Shown here piece by piece: positions 9,500 to 17,613 of a stretch of DNA of 64,000 nt. This DNA is from Bacilliculturomica massiliensis. Lineage in GTDB: Bacteria > Bacillota > Clostridia > Peptostreptococcales > Anaerovoracaceae. Both the position numbers and the translations under genes were made by a program. Location: positions 248,001 through 312,000 of the forward strand of contig NZ_LR027603.1 in assembly GCF_900605495.1 (NCBI RefSeq), read 5' to 3'. Numbering within the stretch: position 1 is the first letter of the stretch; each line of letters opens with the position of its first letter. The notes below the pieces were generated by a model that worked only from the letters and a program-made list of their open reading frames with translations, was not told the DNA's origin and did no database searches.

Positions 9500-10777
9500 C
9501 TATAGCTCCGCCAGTTTTCTGGCAAAACAGCCGCACCGTTCTCCCGTATCCAGCACGCCTGTGTCTCTGCACAATGCGCAGGTGTAAACAGGGTCCATGT
9601 AATCTATCTTAAAATTGTTTTCCGTCATGAGAAACGCCTTCTCTTCATTGAGACGGTCAATCCGTTTTTTCATCTCTCTTATCTTCGACTTGGCGTCGCT
9701 TCTGCCCGACAGCATGACCTTAGAGATCTGAAATCCCAGCTCCCGGACCTCCTCGTCGATCTCCCTGATCTGCGGCACGCTGCCGTACACTTCCGCACGC
9801 CTCTTCTCCACAATGGCCTCGTTTTTGGCCCGGTCTTCATCATAGGAGCGCATGACCCGGTTGATCCTGCCTCCTGCGCCGGCGGAGGAAGCTTTTTCGC
9901 TCCCGCTCCGGCCGCCCCCGCTGCCGGTGTCGCCTTTGCTCCAGGCGATCAGCACGCTGTTCACATAGTTGATATTGGGACTGGATATGCCGCTGGTCTT
10001 TGCACAGGCCTCCAGGACCTTTTCGATCCCGAAGCCCAGCCCGTCAAACCAGCTGTCCATAATACGCTTCTCCTGAGCGGTGGGATTTCTCATAAATCCC
10101 AACTCCTTCAGCACGCGCTTGTAGAGATAGTGACGGCTGTCGTTCTCCCGCAGGTAGGCTTCCGCTTCCTCCACGGTCTTCAGACCTTTTTCCGCCCACT
10201 CCTTCACCACCGCGCTCACGTATTTGTACTTGCTGTTGCCGCGGTTGGAAGTACAGTAGCTGTAGGCGTAGACCACCAGCGCCGGGCTGACGCCGTAATC
10301 CTCGATCCACGACAGAATACCCGCCGGCTCCTGACCTCCCAGCAGCCTTCCCGTGACCTCCTCGATCTGTTGATACATCTCGCTGATGGTATCGTCCTCC
10401 ATGAGGTTTTTCAGGGCTTCCGGCACCTTTGCCTCACTCTTTTTCCGCCCCGTCTTCTTTCCGTAGACCAGCTCCCTCAGATTCAGAAACTCCACCTGAT
10501 AATTGAACTTATCCCGCGAGTCCCTGTAGTGCTTTTTGATCAGTCCCTGCTCCTCCCAGTAGGTCCAGGCCATCAGGACCTCCTCGTCCGCCATGGAAAG
10601 CTGCTTGGCAATAATGTCGTTTTCCAGGGGTACATTAATATCCGCGTACATCAGAGCCAGCAGATAGACCTTCACATAATTCCCCGGCGCCTGGACCATG
10701 TACTCGTTGATAAACATATTCTCCACGCGGGTGTCGTGCAGATAATAGTCCTTAATGTTCTGCCTTTTAAACTTCAT
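9500..10777 (-). CDS. DnaD-domain primosome protein fused to a helicase-loader (DnaI) N-terminal domain
   Basis: Replication-initiation/primosome protein of 425 residues. Residues 1-105 look like the DnaD winged-helix oligomerisation domain. Two DnaD C-terminal-type helical domains follow (about 130-205 and 215-285). After a Gly/Ser linker, residues 305-425 resemble the N-terminal domain of DnaI/DnaC-type helicase loaders: a charged helical region (EKRRAEVYGSVPQIREIDEE) and a zinc-ribbon pattern C400-x2-C403-x11-C415-x-C417 (CALCRDTG...CGCF). The protein ends eight residues later, where a loader would continue into its AAA+ ATPase. No AAA+ domain is encoded in any frame between here and the M23 gene. 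It lies downstream of purA and dnaB on the same strand. The DnaD assignment is firm, and the loader-domain reading rests on motif recognition. Confidence 0.85.
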   Translation of the reverse strand: MKFKRQNIKDYYLHDTRVENMFINEYMVQAPGNYVKVYLLALMYADINVPLENDIIAKQLSMADEEVLMAWTYWEEQGLIKKHYRDSRDKFNYQVEFLNLRELVYGKKTGRKKSEAKVPEALKNLMEDDTISEMYQQIEEVTGRLLGGQEPAGILSWIEDYGVSPALVVYAYSYCTSNRGNSKYKYVSAVVKEWAEKGLKTVEEAEAYLRENDSRHYLYKRVLKELGFMRNPTAQEKRIMDSWFDGLGFGIEKVLEACAKTSGISSPNINYVNSVLIAWSKGDTGSGGGRSGSEKASSAGAGGRINRVMRSYDEDRAKNEAIVEKRRAEVYGSVPQIREIDEEVRELGFQISKVMLSGRSDAKSKIREMKKRIDRLNEEKAFLMTENNFKIDYMDPVYTCALCRDTGVLDTGERCGCFARKLAEL

Positions 10778-10861
10778 TCCCGAATACCCTCCGCAGCCTC
10801 CGGGGCACGGCGAAGCCGCCCGCCGCCGCGTTCCCTCTCCGTCCCCTGCCGCTGCATTCCT

Positions 10862-12145
10862 CTAAAAAATCGTCTCTCTCATTATGGTCTGTTCTCTCCT
10901 GGCTCCCACGGATATGCTCTTCACGGGTACGCCCGTCACCTCCTCGATGGCGGCGACATAATCCTTCGCTTCGGCAGGAAGCTCTTCCCACGTCCGGCAG
11001 CCGCTGATATCGCATTTCCAGCCGGGAAGCTCCCTGTAGACCGGCCTGCACTCCTCCAGAATATCCAGCCTGGCGGGAAAGTCGCAGACAGTCTTTCCCC
11101 TGTGGTCGTAGGCCACGCACAGCTTGACCGTGTCAAAATCGCCCAGCACGTCCAGCAGCATCAGAGCGATGCCCGTCATACCGTTGACCCGGGCGGAATA
11201 CTTCACCACCACGCCGTCAAACCAGCCGCACCGTCTTGCCCGGCCTGTGGTCACCCCGTACTCGTGGCCCAGCTCTCTGATCCTGTCGCCGGTAGCGTCG
11301 GACAGCTCTGTCACGAAGGGCCCCTTGCCCACGCGGGTGGTGTAGGCCTTGGTAATGCCCAGCACCTCCTGAATGGCCCCCGCGCCTACGCCGGAGCCCG
11401 CCGTAAACCCGCCGCTGGTGGGGTGGGAACTGGTCACATAGGGATACGTTCCCAGATCAATGTCCAGCATGGTTCCCTGAGCGCCCTCAAAGAGCACCTT
11501 TTTCCCGCTCCTGACCGCTTCGTAGACCATAACGCTGGTGTCTCTGATATAGGGGGCCAGTCTCTTGGCGTATTCCACGTACTCGCTGACGACGGCCTCC
11601 CGGTCCAGAGGTTCGCCGCCGAACAGCCTGACGATGATCTCGTTCTTGTTGTCGATCTGTGCGGAAAGCTTCTCCCGGAAGCTGTCCGGATCTTCCATAT
11701 CGCAGACGCGCAGTCCGCTTCTCTCGATCTTGTCCATGTAGCAGGGACCGATCCCTTTTTTCGTCGTTCCGATATCCGCCTGTCCCCTGTTCTCTTCATA
11801 CAGGCTGTCCAGCACCTTGTGATAGGGCAGGACCAGATGGGCTCTGTCGCTGACATAGATCTTGTCCACATTGGCCCCGTCCTTTTTCAGGGCCTCCAGC
11901 TCCCGGAAAAATCCCGGAGCGTCAAATACCACGCCGTTTCCGATAATATTGACCGCAGTATCGTTCAGTACTCCCGAAGGGATCAGATGGAGCGCGTACT
12001 TTTTATCGCCGATGACCACGGTGTGGCCGGCGTTGCTGCCTCCCTGGCTGCGGACTACCATATCCGCTCTCATCGCCAGATAATCGATCATCTTTCCTTT
12101 TCCTTCGTCTCCCCACTGGGAGCCTACTACCGCTAACGTTGGCAT
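10862..12145 (-). CDS. purA: Adenylosuccinate synthetase
   Basis: Joins IMP and aspartate at the expense of GTP, the first step from IMP to AMP. The 427-residue product starts with the diagnostic VGSQWGDEGKGKMIDYLA and carries GSNAGHTVV, KKGIGPCYMDK and VGKGPFVTEL, all family motifs. The frame is open 23 codons further upstream, but ATG 12145 has an AAGGATG site and gives the normal N-terminus. It sits between the DUF1858 gene and the DnaD gene. Confidence 0.97.
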   Translation of the reverse strand: MPTLAVVGSQWGDEGKGKMIDYLAMRADMVVRSQGGSNAGHTVVIGDKKYALHLIPSGVLNDTAVNIIGNGVVFDAPGFFRELEALKKDGANVDKIYVSDRAHLVLPYHKVLDSLYEENRGQADIGTTKKGIGPCYMDKIERSGLRVCDMEDPDSFREKLSAQIDNKNEIIVRLFGGEPLDREAVVSEYVEYAKRLAPYIRDTSVMVYEAVRSGKKVLFEGAQGTMLDIDLGTYPYVTSSHPTSGGFTAGSGVGAGAIQEVLGITKAYTTRVGKGPFVTELSDATGDRIRELGHEYGVTTGRARRCGWFDGVVVKYSARVNGMTGIALMLLDVLGDFDTVKLCVAYDHRGKTVCDFPARLDILEECRPVYRELPGWKCDISGCRTWEELPAEAKDYVAAIEEVTGVPVKSISVGARREQTIMRETIF

Positions 12146-12217
12146 GGTTATCACATCCTTTTTTATTGTATTGTATCGGACGGCAGACGGCCGAGCGCCG
12201 CGCCGCCGGATCACTCT

Positions 12218-12433
12218 CTATTCTTCCTCTTTTTTCATTTCCAGATACGCATTCAGATCGGAAAGCAGTTTCTCCAGATCCGCGCCGTGTCCCTCGGCGG
12301 CCTCAGCCAGGCTCTCGCTGGCCGCTCCGGGGCAGCCCAGACAGTTCAGGCCGTTTTTCTCAAACACCTCCGTAATGTCCTCATCCAGGTCAAGAATCTC
12401 GTCAATCAGCATGGTTTCATTGATCTTCCGCAT
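12218..12433 (-). CDS. DUF1858 small redox-type protein
   Basis: A 71-residue protein with the DUF1858 pattern: an N-terminal helix (MLIDEILDLDEDITEVFEKNG), then a CxxC (LNCLGCPGA), then an acidic tail. Family members are thought to bind or relay redox equivalents through the CxxC, but no reaction is established. ATG 12433 has a strong GGGAGGG site, although the frame extends upstream into the end of dnaB. The gap to dnaB is 13 bases, so it is co-transcribed. Confidence 0.8.
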   Translation of the reverse strand: MRKINETMLIDEILDLDEDITEVFEKNGLNCLGCPGAASESLAEAAEGHGADLEKLLSDLNAYLEMKKEEE

Positions 12434-12446
12434 GGCTAAGCCCTCC

Positions 12447-13781
12447 CTATTCGGAAATGCGGCTCTTGTCGGCAAACCTGGTGTACTTGCCCAGCCAGGT
12501 CAACTCTACAGTTCCTGTGGAGCCGCTTCTCTGCTTGGCGATGATGACATCGCAGACGTTTGGCCGGTCTGTGGTGTCCGGGTTGTAGTACTCGTCCCGG
12601 TACAAAAATATTACAATATCGGCGTCCTGCTCGATGGAGCCGGATTCGCGCAGGTCGGAAAGCTGAGGCGTTTTCGGCGTTCTGCTCTCAACGGCCCGGG
12701 ACAGCTGGGACAGAACGATGACGGGACAGTCCATTTCCCTGGCCAGCAGTTTCAGAAAACGGGATATGGTGGAAACTTCCTGCTGCCTGCTCTCGGAACG
12801 TCCGTCGGAGGCCATGAGCTGCAGGTAGTCGATGACCACCAGATCAAGCCCTTTTTCCGCCTTCAGCCTGCGGCATTTGTTGCGGATCTCCATGACGGAG
12901 ACGCCGGGCGTATCGTCGATAAAAATATTGGCCTGGGAAAGCTTGTCCAGAGCCAGATGGATGCTGTCCCAATCCTTCCGGTCCACGTTCCCCGTCTTCA
13001 GTTTCTGCATCTCCACTCTGGATTCCATGGAGAGCATACGCTGACCCAGCTGCTCTCTGGACATCTCCAGACTGAATATCAATACGGTGGCCCCTCCCTT
13101 TACCGCCGCCTGTTCCGCCACGTTCAGGGCAAAGGCCGTCTTCCCCATGGCGGGTCTGGCGGCCAGAATGATCAGATCGGATTTCTGCAGACCCGCCGTC
13201 TTCTCGTCCAGATCCATAAAGCCCGTGGTCAGTCCCGTCAGATTTCCTTCCTTCTGGGCCATCTCGTCGATCATCTGTATGTTTTTCCAGAGAACGTTTT
13301 TCAGCGGCTCAAAATCCTTCGTCTGCCGCGCCTGAGCGATCTCAAAAATGCTTTTTTCCGCCTGATCCAGAACCTCCTCCGGCTCCATTTTTTCCTGATA
13401 GCTCTTTTCGATAATATCGGAGGACGTGCTGATCAGACGGCGCAAAATGGCTTTCTCGGAAATGATCTTCGCGTACTGCCCGGCGTTGGCCGTACTGGGC
13501 ACCGCGGTGGAAAGAAAGGCGATATACGCTCTGCCGCCCACCATCTCCAAGGACTTTCTCTTCCGCAGTTCCTCTGTGACGGTGAGCGTATCCACCGGCT
13601 CGTTGCGCCGGAAAATATCGGAGACGGTGGCGAAGATCTCTTTATGGGCTTCGCTGTAAAAATCGTCCTCCTTCAAAAGCTCCATCACGTCGAACAGCGC
13701 TTCTTTGTCCAGAAGGACGGCCCCCAGCACCGATTTTTCCGCATCGTCGCTGTGGGGCGGAATTCGTTCCATCTGACTCAT
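12447..13781 (-). CDS. dnaB: Replicative DNA helicase DnaB
   Basis: Hexameric 5'-3' helicase at the replication fork (DnaC in Bacillus naming). The 444-residue product has the N-terminal primase-interaction domain (PPHSDDAEKSVLGAVLLD), a RecA-like core with Walker A in ARPAMGKTAFALN, Walker B in LDLVVIDYLQLM and the C-terminal SGSIEQDADIV block. It lies nine bases after rplI, the classical rplI-dnaB pairing. The loader that should place it on DNA is not recognisable in the window other than as the domain fused to the DnaD protein. Confidence 0.97.
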   Translation of the reverse strand: MSQMERIPPHSDDAEKSVLGAVLLDKEALFDVMELLKEDDFYSEAHKEIFATVSDIFRRNEPVDTLTVTEELRKRKSLEMVGGRAYIAFLSTAVPSTANAGQYAKIISEKAILRRLISTSSDIIEKSYQEKMEPEEVLDQAEKSIFEIAQARQTKDFEPLKNVLWKNIQMIDEMAQKEGNLTGLTTGFMDLDEKTAGLQKSDLIILAARPAMGKTAFALNVAEQAAVKGGATVLIFSLEMSREQLGQRMLSMESRVEMQKLKTGNVDRKDWDSIHLALDKLSQANIFIDDTPGVSVMEIRNKCRRLKAEKGLDLVVIDYLQLMASDGRSESRQQEVSTISRFLKLLAREMDCPVIVLSQLSRAVESRTPKTPQLSDLRESGSIEQDADIVIFLYRDEYYNPDTTDRPNVCDVIIAKQRSGSTGTVELTWLGKYTRFADKSRISE

Positions 13782-13790
13782 ATCAGTCTC

Positions 13791-14234
13791 CTAAACGATA
13801 ATATTTACTTTGCACTTGGCCGTCACTTCGCTGAACAGCTTGATCTCCACTTCCATCTCGCCCACCTGCTTGATGGGACTGTCCAGAACAAACTTTTTCT
13901 TGTCCACCTCAAATCCGTACTGCTCCTGCAAAGCCTCGGACAGGTCCTTGGATGTGATGGCGCCGAACAGGCGGCCGCCCTCGCCGGCCTTGGTCTTGAT
14001 GGTCACAGTGACCTTCTCTATCTTCTCAGCCATGGCTTTGGCGCTGGCCAGATCCTCTGCTCTTCTGGCCCGCAGTTCTTCCTGCTTCTTTTCCAGTTCC
14101 TTTATATTGCCGGGAGTCGCCTCCTTCGCCAGACCTCTGGGGAGAAGCATATTTCTGGCGTAGCCGTCGCTGACTTTGGCCACAGTTCCGGCCTTTCCCA
14201 CTCCTTTAACGTCCTGCAATAATATTACCTGCAT
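13791..14234 (-). CDS. rplI: 50S ribosomal protein L9
   Basis: Large-subunit protein of 147 residues (usual length about 148). The N-terminal rRNA-binding domain [21 protein letters not shown] with [13 protein letters not shown] is followed by the long central helix and the C-terminal domain with [10 protein letters not shown]. It lies between gdpP and dnaB on the same strand. Confidence 0.98.
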   Translation of the reverse strand: MQVILLQDVKGVGKAGTVAKVSDGYARNMLLPRGLAKEATPGNIKELEKKQEELRARRAEDLASAKAMAEKIEKVTVTIKTKAGEGGRLFGAITSKDLSEALQEQYGFEVDKKKFVLDSPIKQVGEMEVEIKLFSEVTAKCKVNIIV

Positions 14235-14261
14235 GTCTGTATCCTCCTTTTATTCTTTCCT

Positions 14262-16229
14262 CTATTTTTCTTTTGTCCTCTCGTCCATGATCTGACGGAT
14301 CTGTTCGATGGCCTCCTCCGGCGGCACGTCCACCTGAGCGCCCGCGGTGGTCAGATGACCGCCGCCTCCCATCTTTTCCAGCACCGTCTGCACATTGATC
14401 TCTCCCAGGGAACGGCCGCTGATGACCGTGATGCCCTCCTTATTCAATCCCGCCACAAAGCTGACCTTGATCCCCTCGATGTCCAGAAGGGAATCCGCCG
14501 TCTGAGCGGCCAGGATCTGCATGTTTGGATCGGAATCATCCGTCCAGGAGTAGGCCGCTCCGTCTCCGCTCGTCTGAGCCGAAGCGATGAGAGCCGCCCG
14601 TTTGCGGTAAAAATCGATATCGGTCTGAAACAGCTGGCGTACGTTGGCGGTATCCGCCCCCATCCTCCGCAGCCACGTGGCGGCCTCGAAGGTCCGCACT
14701 CCGGTCTTCACCGAGAAATTCTTCGTGTCTACCGTGATCCCGGCCAGCAAAGCCTCCGCCTCCAGCTTATCGATGTCCTTTTTCTCCCCGATGTACTGAA
14801 GGATCTCCGTCACCAGCTCCGAGGTGGACGAGGCGTAAGACTCCATATAGGTCAGCGTAGGATTTTCTATGCAGTCCTCCGAACGCCGGTGGTGGTCGAT
14901 GACCACGATCTTATCCGTTTTGTACAGCAGATCGGGACACTCTGTCAGCCCGGGTCTGTGGGTGTCCACCACGATGAGCACCGTCTCTTTTTCGATCATG
15001 CTCAGAGCGCCGTCGCTGCCTGCGAATTTATAGCTGCCGCTCTGCACGGCCCGGTCATAGATCTTCTGCAGCGATTCGTGGAAGGAATTGATGACGATCA
15101 CCGCTTCCTTGTTTCTGTTTCTTGCGATGTGATACACTCCCAGAGCCGCGCCGAAACAGTCCATATCCGGCCCCTTATGGCCCATGATGATCACGTTGGA
15201 CGCGTTGTCGATGAGCTGGCGCAGAGCGTGAGCCATGATCCTGGACTTGCCCTTGTTGCGCTTTTCCACCGTCTGCAGCGTTCCGCCGTAATACTCTACC
15301 TTGCCGACTTTTTTCACCACGGCCTGATCGCCGCCCCGGCCAAGGGCCAGGTCCAGCGCCGCGCCCGCGTATTCATCCGACTGCATGGGGTTCTTTCCCC
15401 CGGCGCCCACGCCGATGGAAAGAGACACCGGAAAGTCCGCGTCCGTCTCGATCCCGTGAACGTCGTTGAGCACGGGGAATTTATTGGCTTCCAGCCGTTC
15501 CAGCTGTTTGACTTCGAGTATCATAATATATTTGCTCTTGCTGATCTGCGTGATGGAAATACTGTTCTTCTGTCCCCACTGGCGGATGGTCCTGTCGATC
15601 TCCGCCGCGATGCTGGATTTGCGCTCCGGCGGAGAACTGGCCAGCAGATCGTCGTAATTGTCCACGTTGATATAACCCAGACAGATCCGCTCGTCCTTGT
15701 AAAGGGTCTTCAGCGTTTCCAGGCTGGTCACGTCCAGCCAGTAGAGCATGGTGTTTCCGCCGTCGTCCAGCATGGAGGACATGACGCGGAAGGTCTTTCC
15801 CCCATGGGTGACCAGAATGTGCTTTTCCACATCCTCCTCGCAGAGAAACTCCGTATGTTTCACATTGGTCACCTGCTTGATATTCGTGCTGAACATCTCC
15901 ACGTCGTCAAAGATCTCCGCAAATTTCTTGTTGATCCAGAGAATTTCTCCGCTCTGATCGATCATGCACAGGGGCAGGGGATTTTTCGTGATAAAGTGAC
16001 GCGTGGTGTCGTCCATCTCCTCCGTGATGCTCTTGGCGTATTCGCCCAGAGCCTTGCTCCGGTTCCCCTCCATCTTCTTGTAATACAGAGCCAGCCCGCC
16101 GACGACAGCAAAGGCGGCCAGTCCCGCGGGACGGCTGAAAAACAGCAGCGCCAGCGAAAACAGGAGAAGCACGGCCATGTTGATCCGGAGATATGGACCG
16201 ATTAAACTTTTAATAAATTTTGTACCCAT
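14262..16229 (-). CDS. gdpP: GdpP-type cyclic-di-AMP phosphodiesterase
   Basis: Membrane-bound DHH/DHHA1 phosphodiesterase that degrades c-di-AMP. The 655-residue product has two transmembrane helices (about 14-50), a PAS-like domain (about 85-160), a degenerate GGDEF domain (about 175-300), a DHH domain (MGHKGPDMDCFGAALG, later VDTHRPGL and IDHHRRS) and DHHA1 with GGGGHLTTAG. The length and the position upstream of rplI-dnaB match the Bacillus yybT arrangement. It has an own promoter in the AT-rich gap before it. Confidence 0.95.
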   Translation of the reverse strand: MGTKFIKSLIGPYLRINMAVLLLFSLALLFFSRPAGLAAFAVVGGLALYYKKMEGNRSKALGEYAKSITEEMDDTTRHFITKNPLPLCMIDQSGEILWINKKFAEIFDDVEMFSTNIKQVTNVKHTEFLCEEDVEKHILVTHGGKTFRVMSSMLDDGGNTMLYWLDVTSLETLKTLYKDERICLGYINVDNYDDLLASSPPERKSSIAAEIDRTIRQWGQKNSISITQISKSKYIMILEVKQLERLEANKFPVLNDVHGIETDADFPVSLSIGVGAGGKNPMQSDEYAGAALDLALGRGGDQAVVKKVGKVEYYGGTLQTVEKRNKGKSRIMAHALRQLIDNASNVIIMGHKGPDMDCFGAALGVYHIARNRNKEAVIVINSFHESLQKIYDRAVQSGSYKFAGSDGALSMIEKETVLIVVDTHRPGLTECPDLLYKTDKIVVIDHHRRSEDCIENPTLTYMESYASSTSELVTEILQYIGEKKDIDKLEAEALLAGITVDTKNFSVKTGVRTFEAATWLRRMGADTANVRQLFQTDIDFYRKRAALIASAQTSGDGAAYSWTDDSDPNMQILAAQTADSLLDIEGIKVSFVAGLNKEGITVISGRSLGEINVQTVLEKMGGGGHLTTAGAQVDVPPEEAIEQIRQIMDERTKEK

Positions 16230-16274
16230 TTATTACTTCCCTCTCAGGCTTTTCCCGGTTTTATCGTACCTTTA

Positions 16275-16283
16275 ATTATATCA
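16275..16283 (-). promoter_or_regulatory. Extended -10 promoter element upstream of gdpP
   Basis: Minus-strand TGATATAAT, an extended -10 with a perfect TATAAT (16275-16280). No convincing -35 lies at the right distance. The surrounding 16,230-16,400 stretch is markedly AT-rich and otherwise empty. Confidence 0.5.
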
Positions 16284-16455
16284 TAGACCGCGCTCTCAAT
16301 TGTAGTATTTTTTGCCGTACTATATATTAATATATGTATTAGATGTATAAATTACCCTAATCATTAAATTATTCTTTACTGAATTCACTCATCTAGTGGG
16401 CTCCGCGGTTCCCCCCACAAAATCCTGTGGCCCAAACCCGAAACCCCGGGAATTT

Positions 16456-16484
16456 AAAAAGAAGCGAGAAAACCCCGCTTCTTT
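16456..16484 (-). terminator. Terminator of rpsF-ssb-rpsR
   Basis: Minus-strand stem AAGAAGCG / CGCTTCTT followed by a T-rich run, starting about ten bases after the rpsR stop codon. Confidence 0.75.
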
Positions 16485-16492
16485 TAATTTTC

Positions 16493-16732
16493 TTAGTCGG
16501 CTGTGTAAGGCAGCAGAGCAACGATTCTCGCTCTCTTGATCGCCTTTGTGACTTCTCTCTGATGAACGGCACAGGTGCCCGTGATTCTCTTGGGCAGGAT
16601 CTTGCCTCTCTCTGTCACATACTTCTTCAGCTTCTCGACATCTTTATAGTCGATGGTCTCTGTTTTATCGGCGCAGAACTGGCAGACTTTCTTTCTGCGC
16701 ATTCCGCCGCCGCGTCTCTTATCCATCACCAT
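16493..16732 (-). CDS. rpsR: 30S ribosomal protein S18
   Basis: Small-subunit protein of 79 residues that forms a heterodimer with S6. It shows [30 protein letters not shown] and [20 protein letters not shown]. The Cys pairs (Cys17, Cys20, Cys53) mark a zinc-binding-type S18. ATG 16732 has AAGGAGG. It is the last gene of rpsF-ssb-rpsR. Confidence 0.97.
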   Translation of the reverse strand: MVMDKRRGGGMRRKKVCQFCADKTETIDYKDVEKLKKYVTERGKILPKRITGTCAVHQREVTKAIKRARIVALLPYTAD

Positions 16733-16761
16733 GGTTTATCCTCCTTCTTTACGATATGGGT

Positions 16762-17178
16762 TTAGAATGGCATGTCGTCGTCCGTCAGGGCTTCAAAACC
16801 CTCCGGGATCATATCGTCGCGGTCATCGGCGCGTCCGCCGCCCATTCCGGACCCGGAACCGCCTCTGTCGCCCCATTCTAAAAACTCGACTCTGTCAGCA
16901 ACAATGTCAGTGGTGTATCTCGTTTCACCGGCCTGCGTTTTGTAGCTCCCCGTCTGGATCCGCCCCTGAACGCCCACCAGGCGTCCCTTGGAGAGAAACC
17001 GCTCGCAGTTTTCCGCCTGCTTGCCGAATACTACAATGCGCAGAAAGTCGGCCACCTTTTCTTTGGAAAAGGGGCGGTCAACAGCGATGGTAAAGGTCGC
17101 GACCGCATTCTGAGTGCCCGAGGTGTAGCGCACCTCCGGATCTCTGGTCAATCTTCCGATCAAAACTACTGAATTCAT
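16762..17178 (-). CDS. ssb: Single-stranded DNA-binding protein
   Basis: 138-residue SSB with an N-terminal OB fold (MNSVVLIGRLTRDPEVRYT) and the acidic C-terminal tip DDDMPF that recruits repair and replication partners. The Gly-rich linker between them is short. It sits in the conserved position between rpsF and rpsR. Confidence 0.97.
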   Translation of the reverse strand: MNSVVLIGRLTRDPEVRYTSGTQNAVATFTIAVDRPFSKEKVADFLRIVVFGKQAENCERFLSKGRLVGVQGRIQTGSYKTQAGETRYTTDIVADRVEFLEWGDRGGSGSGMGGGRADDRDDMIPEGFEALTDDDMPF

Positions 17179-17192
17179 AATGTCACCAACCC

Positions 17193-17480
17193 TTATTTCT
17201 CGTCCTTGTTGATAATGATGTGTCTCATCACGTTGTCAGAAATCCTGAGTCTTCTGTCGAGTTCCTTCGGCAGCTCTGTTTTCGCGGCAAATTCGATCAC
17301 CACGTAGTATCCTTCGTTCTTCTTCTGGATCGGATACGCCAGCTTCCTCATTCCCCATACGTCTACCTTTCCGACTTCACCGTCAGCGGCAATGATCTCC
17401 TTTACGGTCTCGATCGTCGCTTCCTTTTTTTCGTCTTCCAGAATAGGATCGATGATGAACATGATCTCATACTGATTCAT
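17193..17480 (-). CDS. rpsF: 30S ribosomal protein S6
   Basis: 95-residue S6 (MNQYEIMFIIDPILEDEKK, VWGMRKLAYPIQKK, RHIIIN). The frame is open 24 codons upstream, but ATG 17480 carries GGGAGGTG and is the family start. It is the first gene of the rpsF-ssb-rpsR operon. A hairpin in the leader may serve autoregulation by S6:S18. Confidence 0.97.
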   Translation of the reverse strand: MNQYEIMFIIDPILEDEKKEATIETVKEIIAADGEVGKVDVWGMRKLAYPIQKKNEGYYVVIEFAAKTELPKELDRRLRISDNVMRHIIINKDEK

Positions 17481-17507
17481 TTTTTTCACCTCCCTGTGGA
17501 CTGAATG

Positions 17508-17528
17508 GCTCCGGCCGTCTGCCGGAGC
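17508..17528 (-). promoter_or_regulatory. GC-rich hairpin in the rpsF leader
   Basis: An 8-bp perfect stem (GCTCCGGC / GCCGGAGC) 28 bases upstream of the rpsF start. rpsF leaders in many bacteria carry an S6:S18-binding hairpin. This could be one, but I cannot confirm the consensus bulge. Confidence 0.35.
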
Positions 17529-17579
17529 AGAGAGCATTTTTCTGCACAGCAACGCTGTCTTTGCAAATCATGCCTTATT

Positions 17580-17607
17580 AGTATACCATAATGAATTAAG
17601 ATTGCAA
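17580..17607 (-). promoter_or_regulatory. Promoter of rpsF-ssb-rpsR
   Basis: Minus-strand TTGCAA (17602-17607) and TATACT (17580-17585) at 16-bp spacing. The integrase stop codon lies only seven bases upstream of the -35. Confidence 0.7.
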
Positions 17608-17613
17608 GAATTT

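Noticed and set aside
10130-12136. 668-codon plus-strand frame opposite DnaD and purA
   Set aside because: Antisense to purA, whose protein is unmistakable. No start signal.
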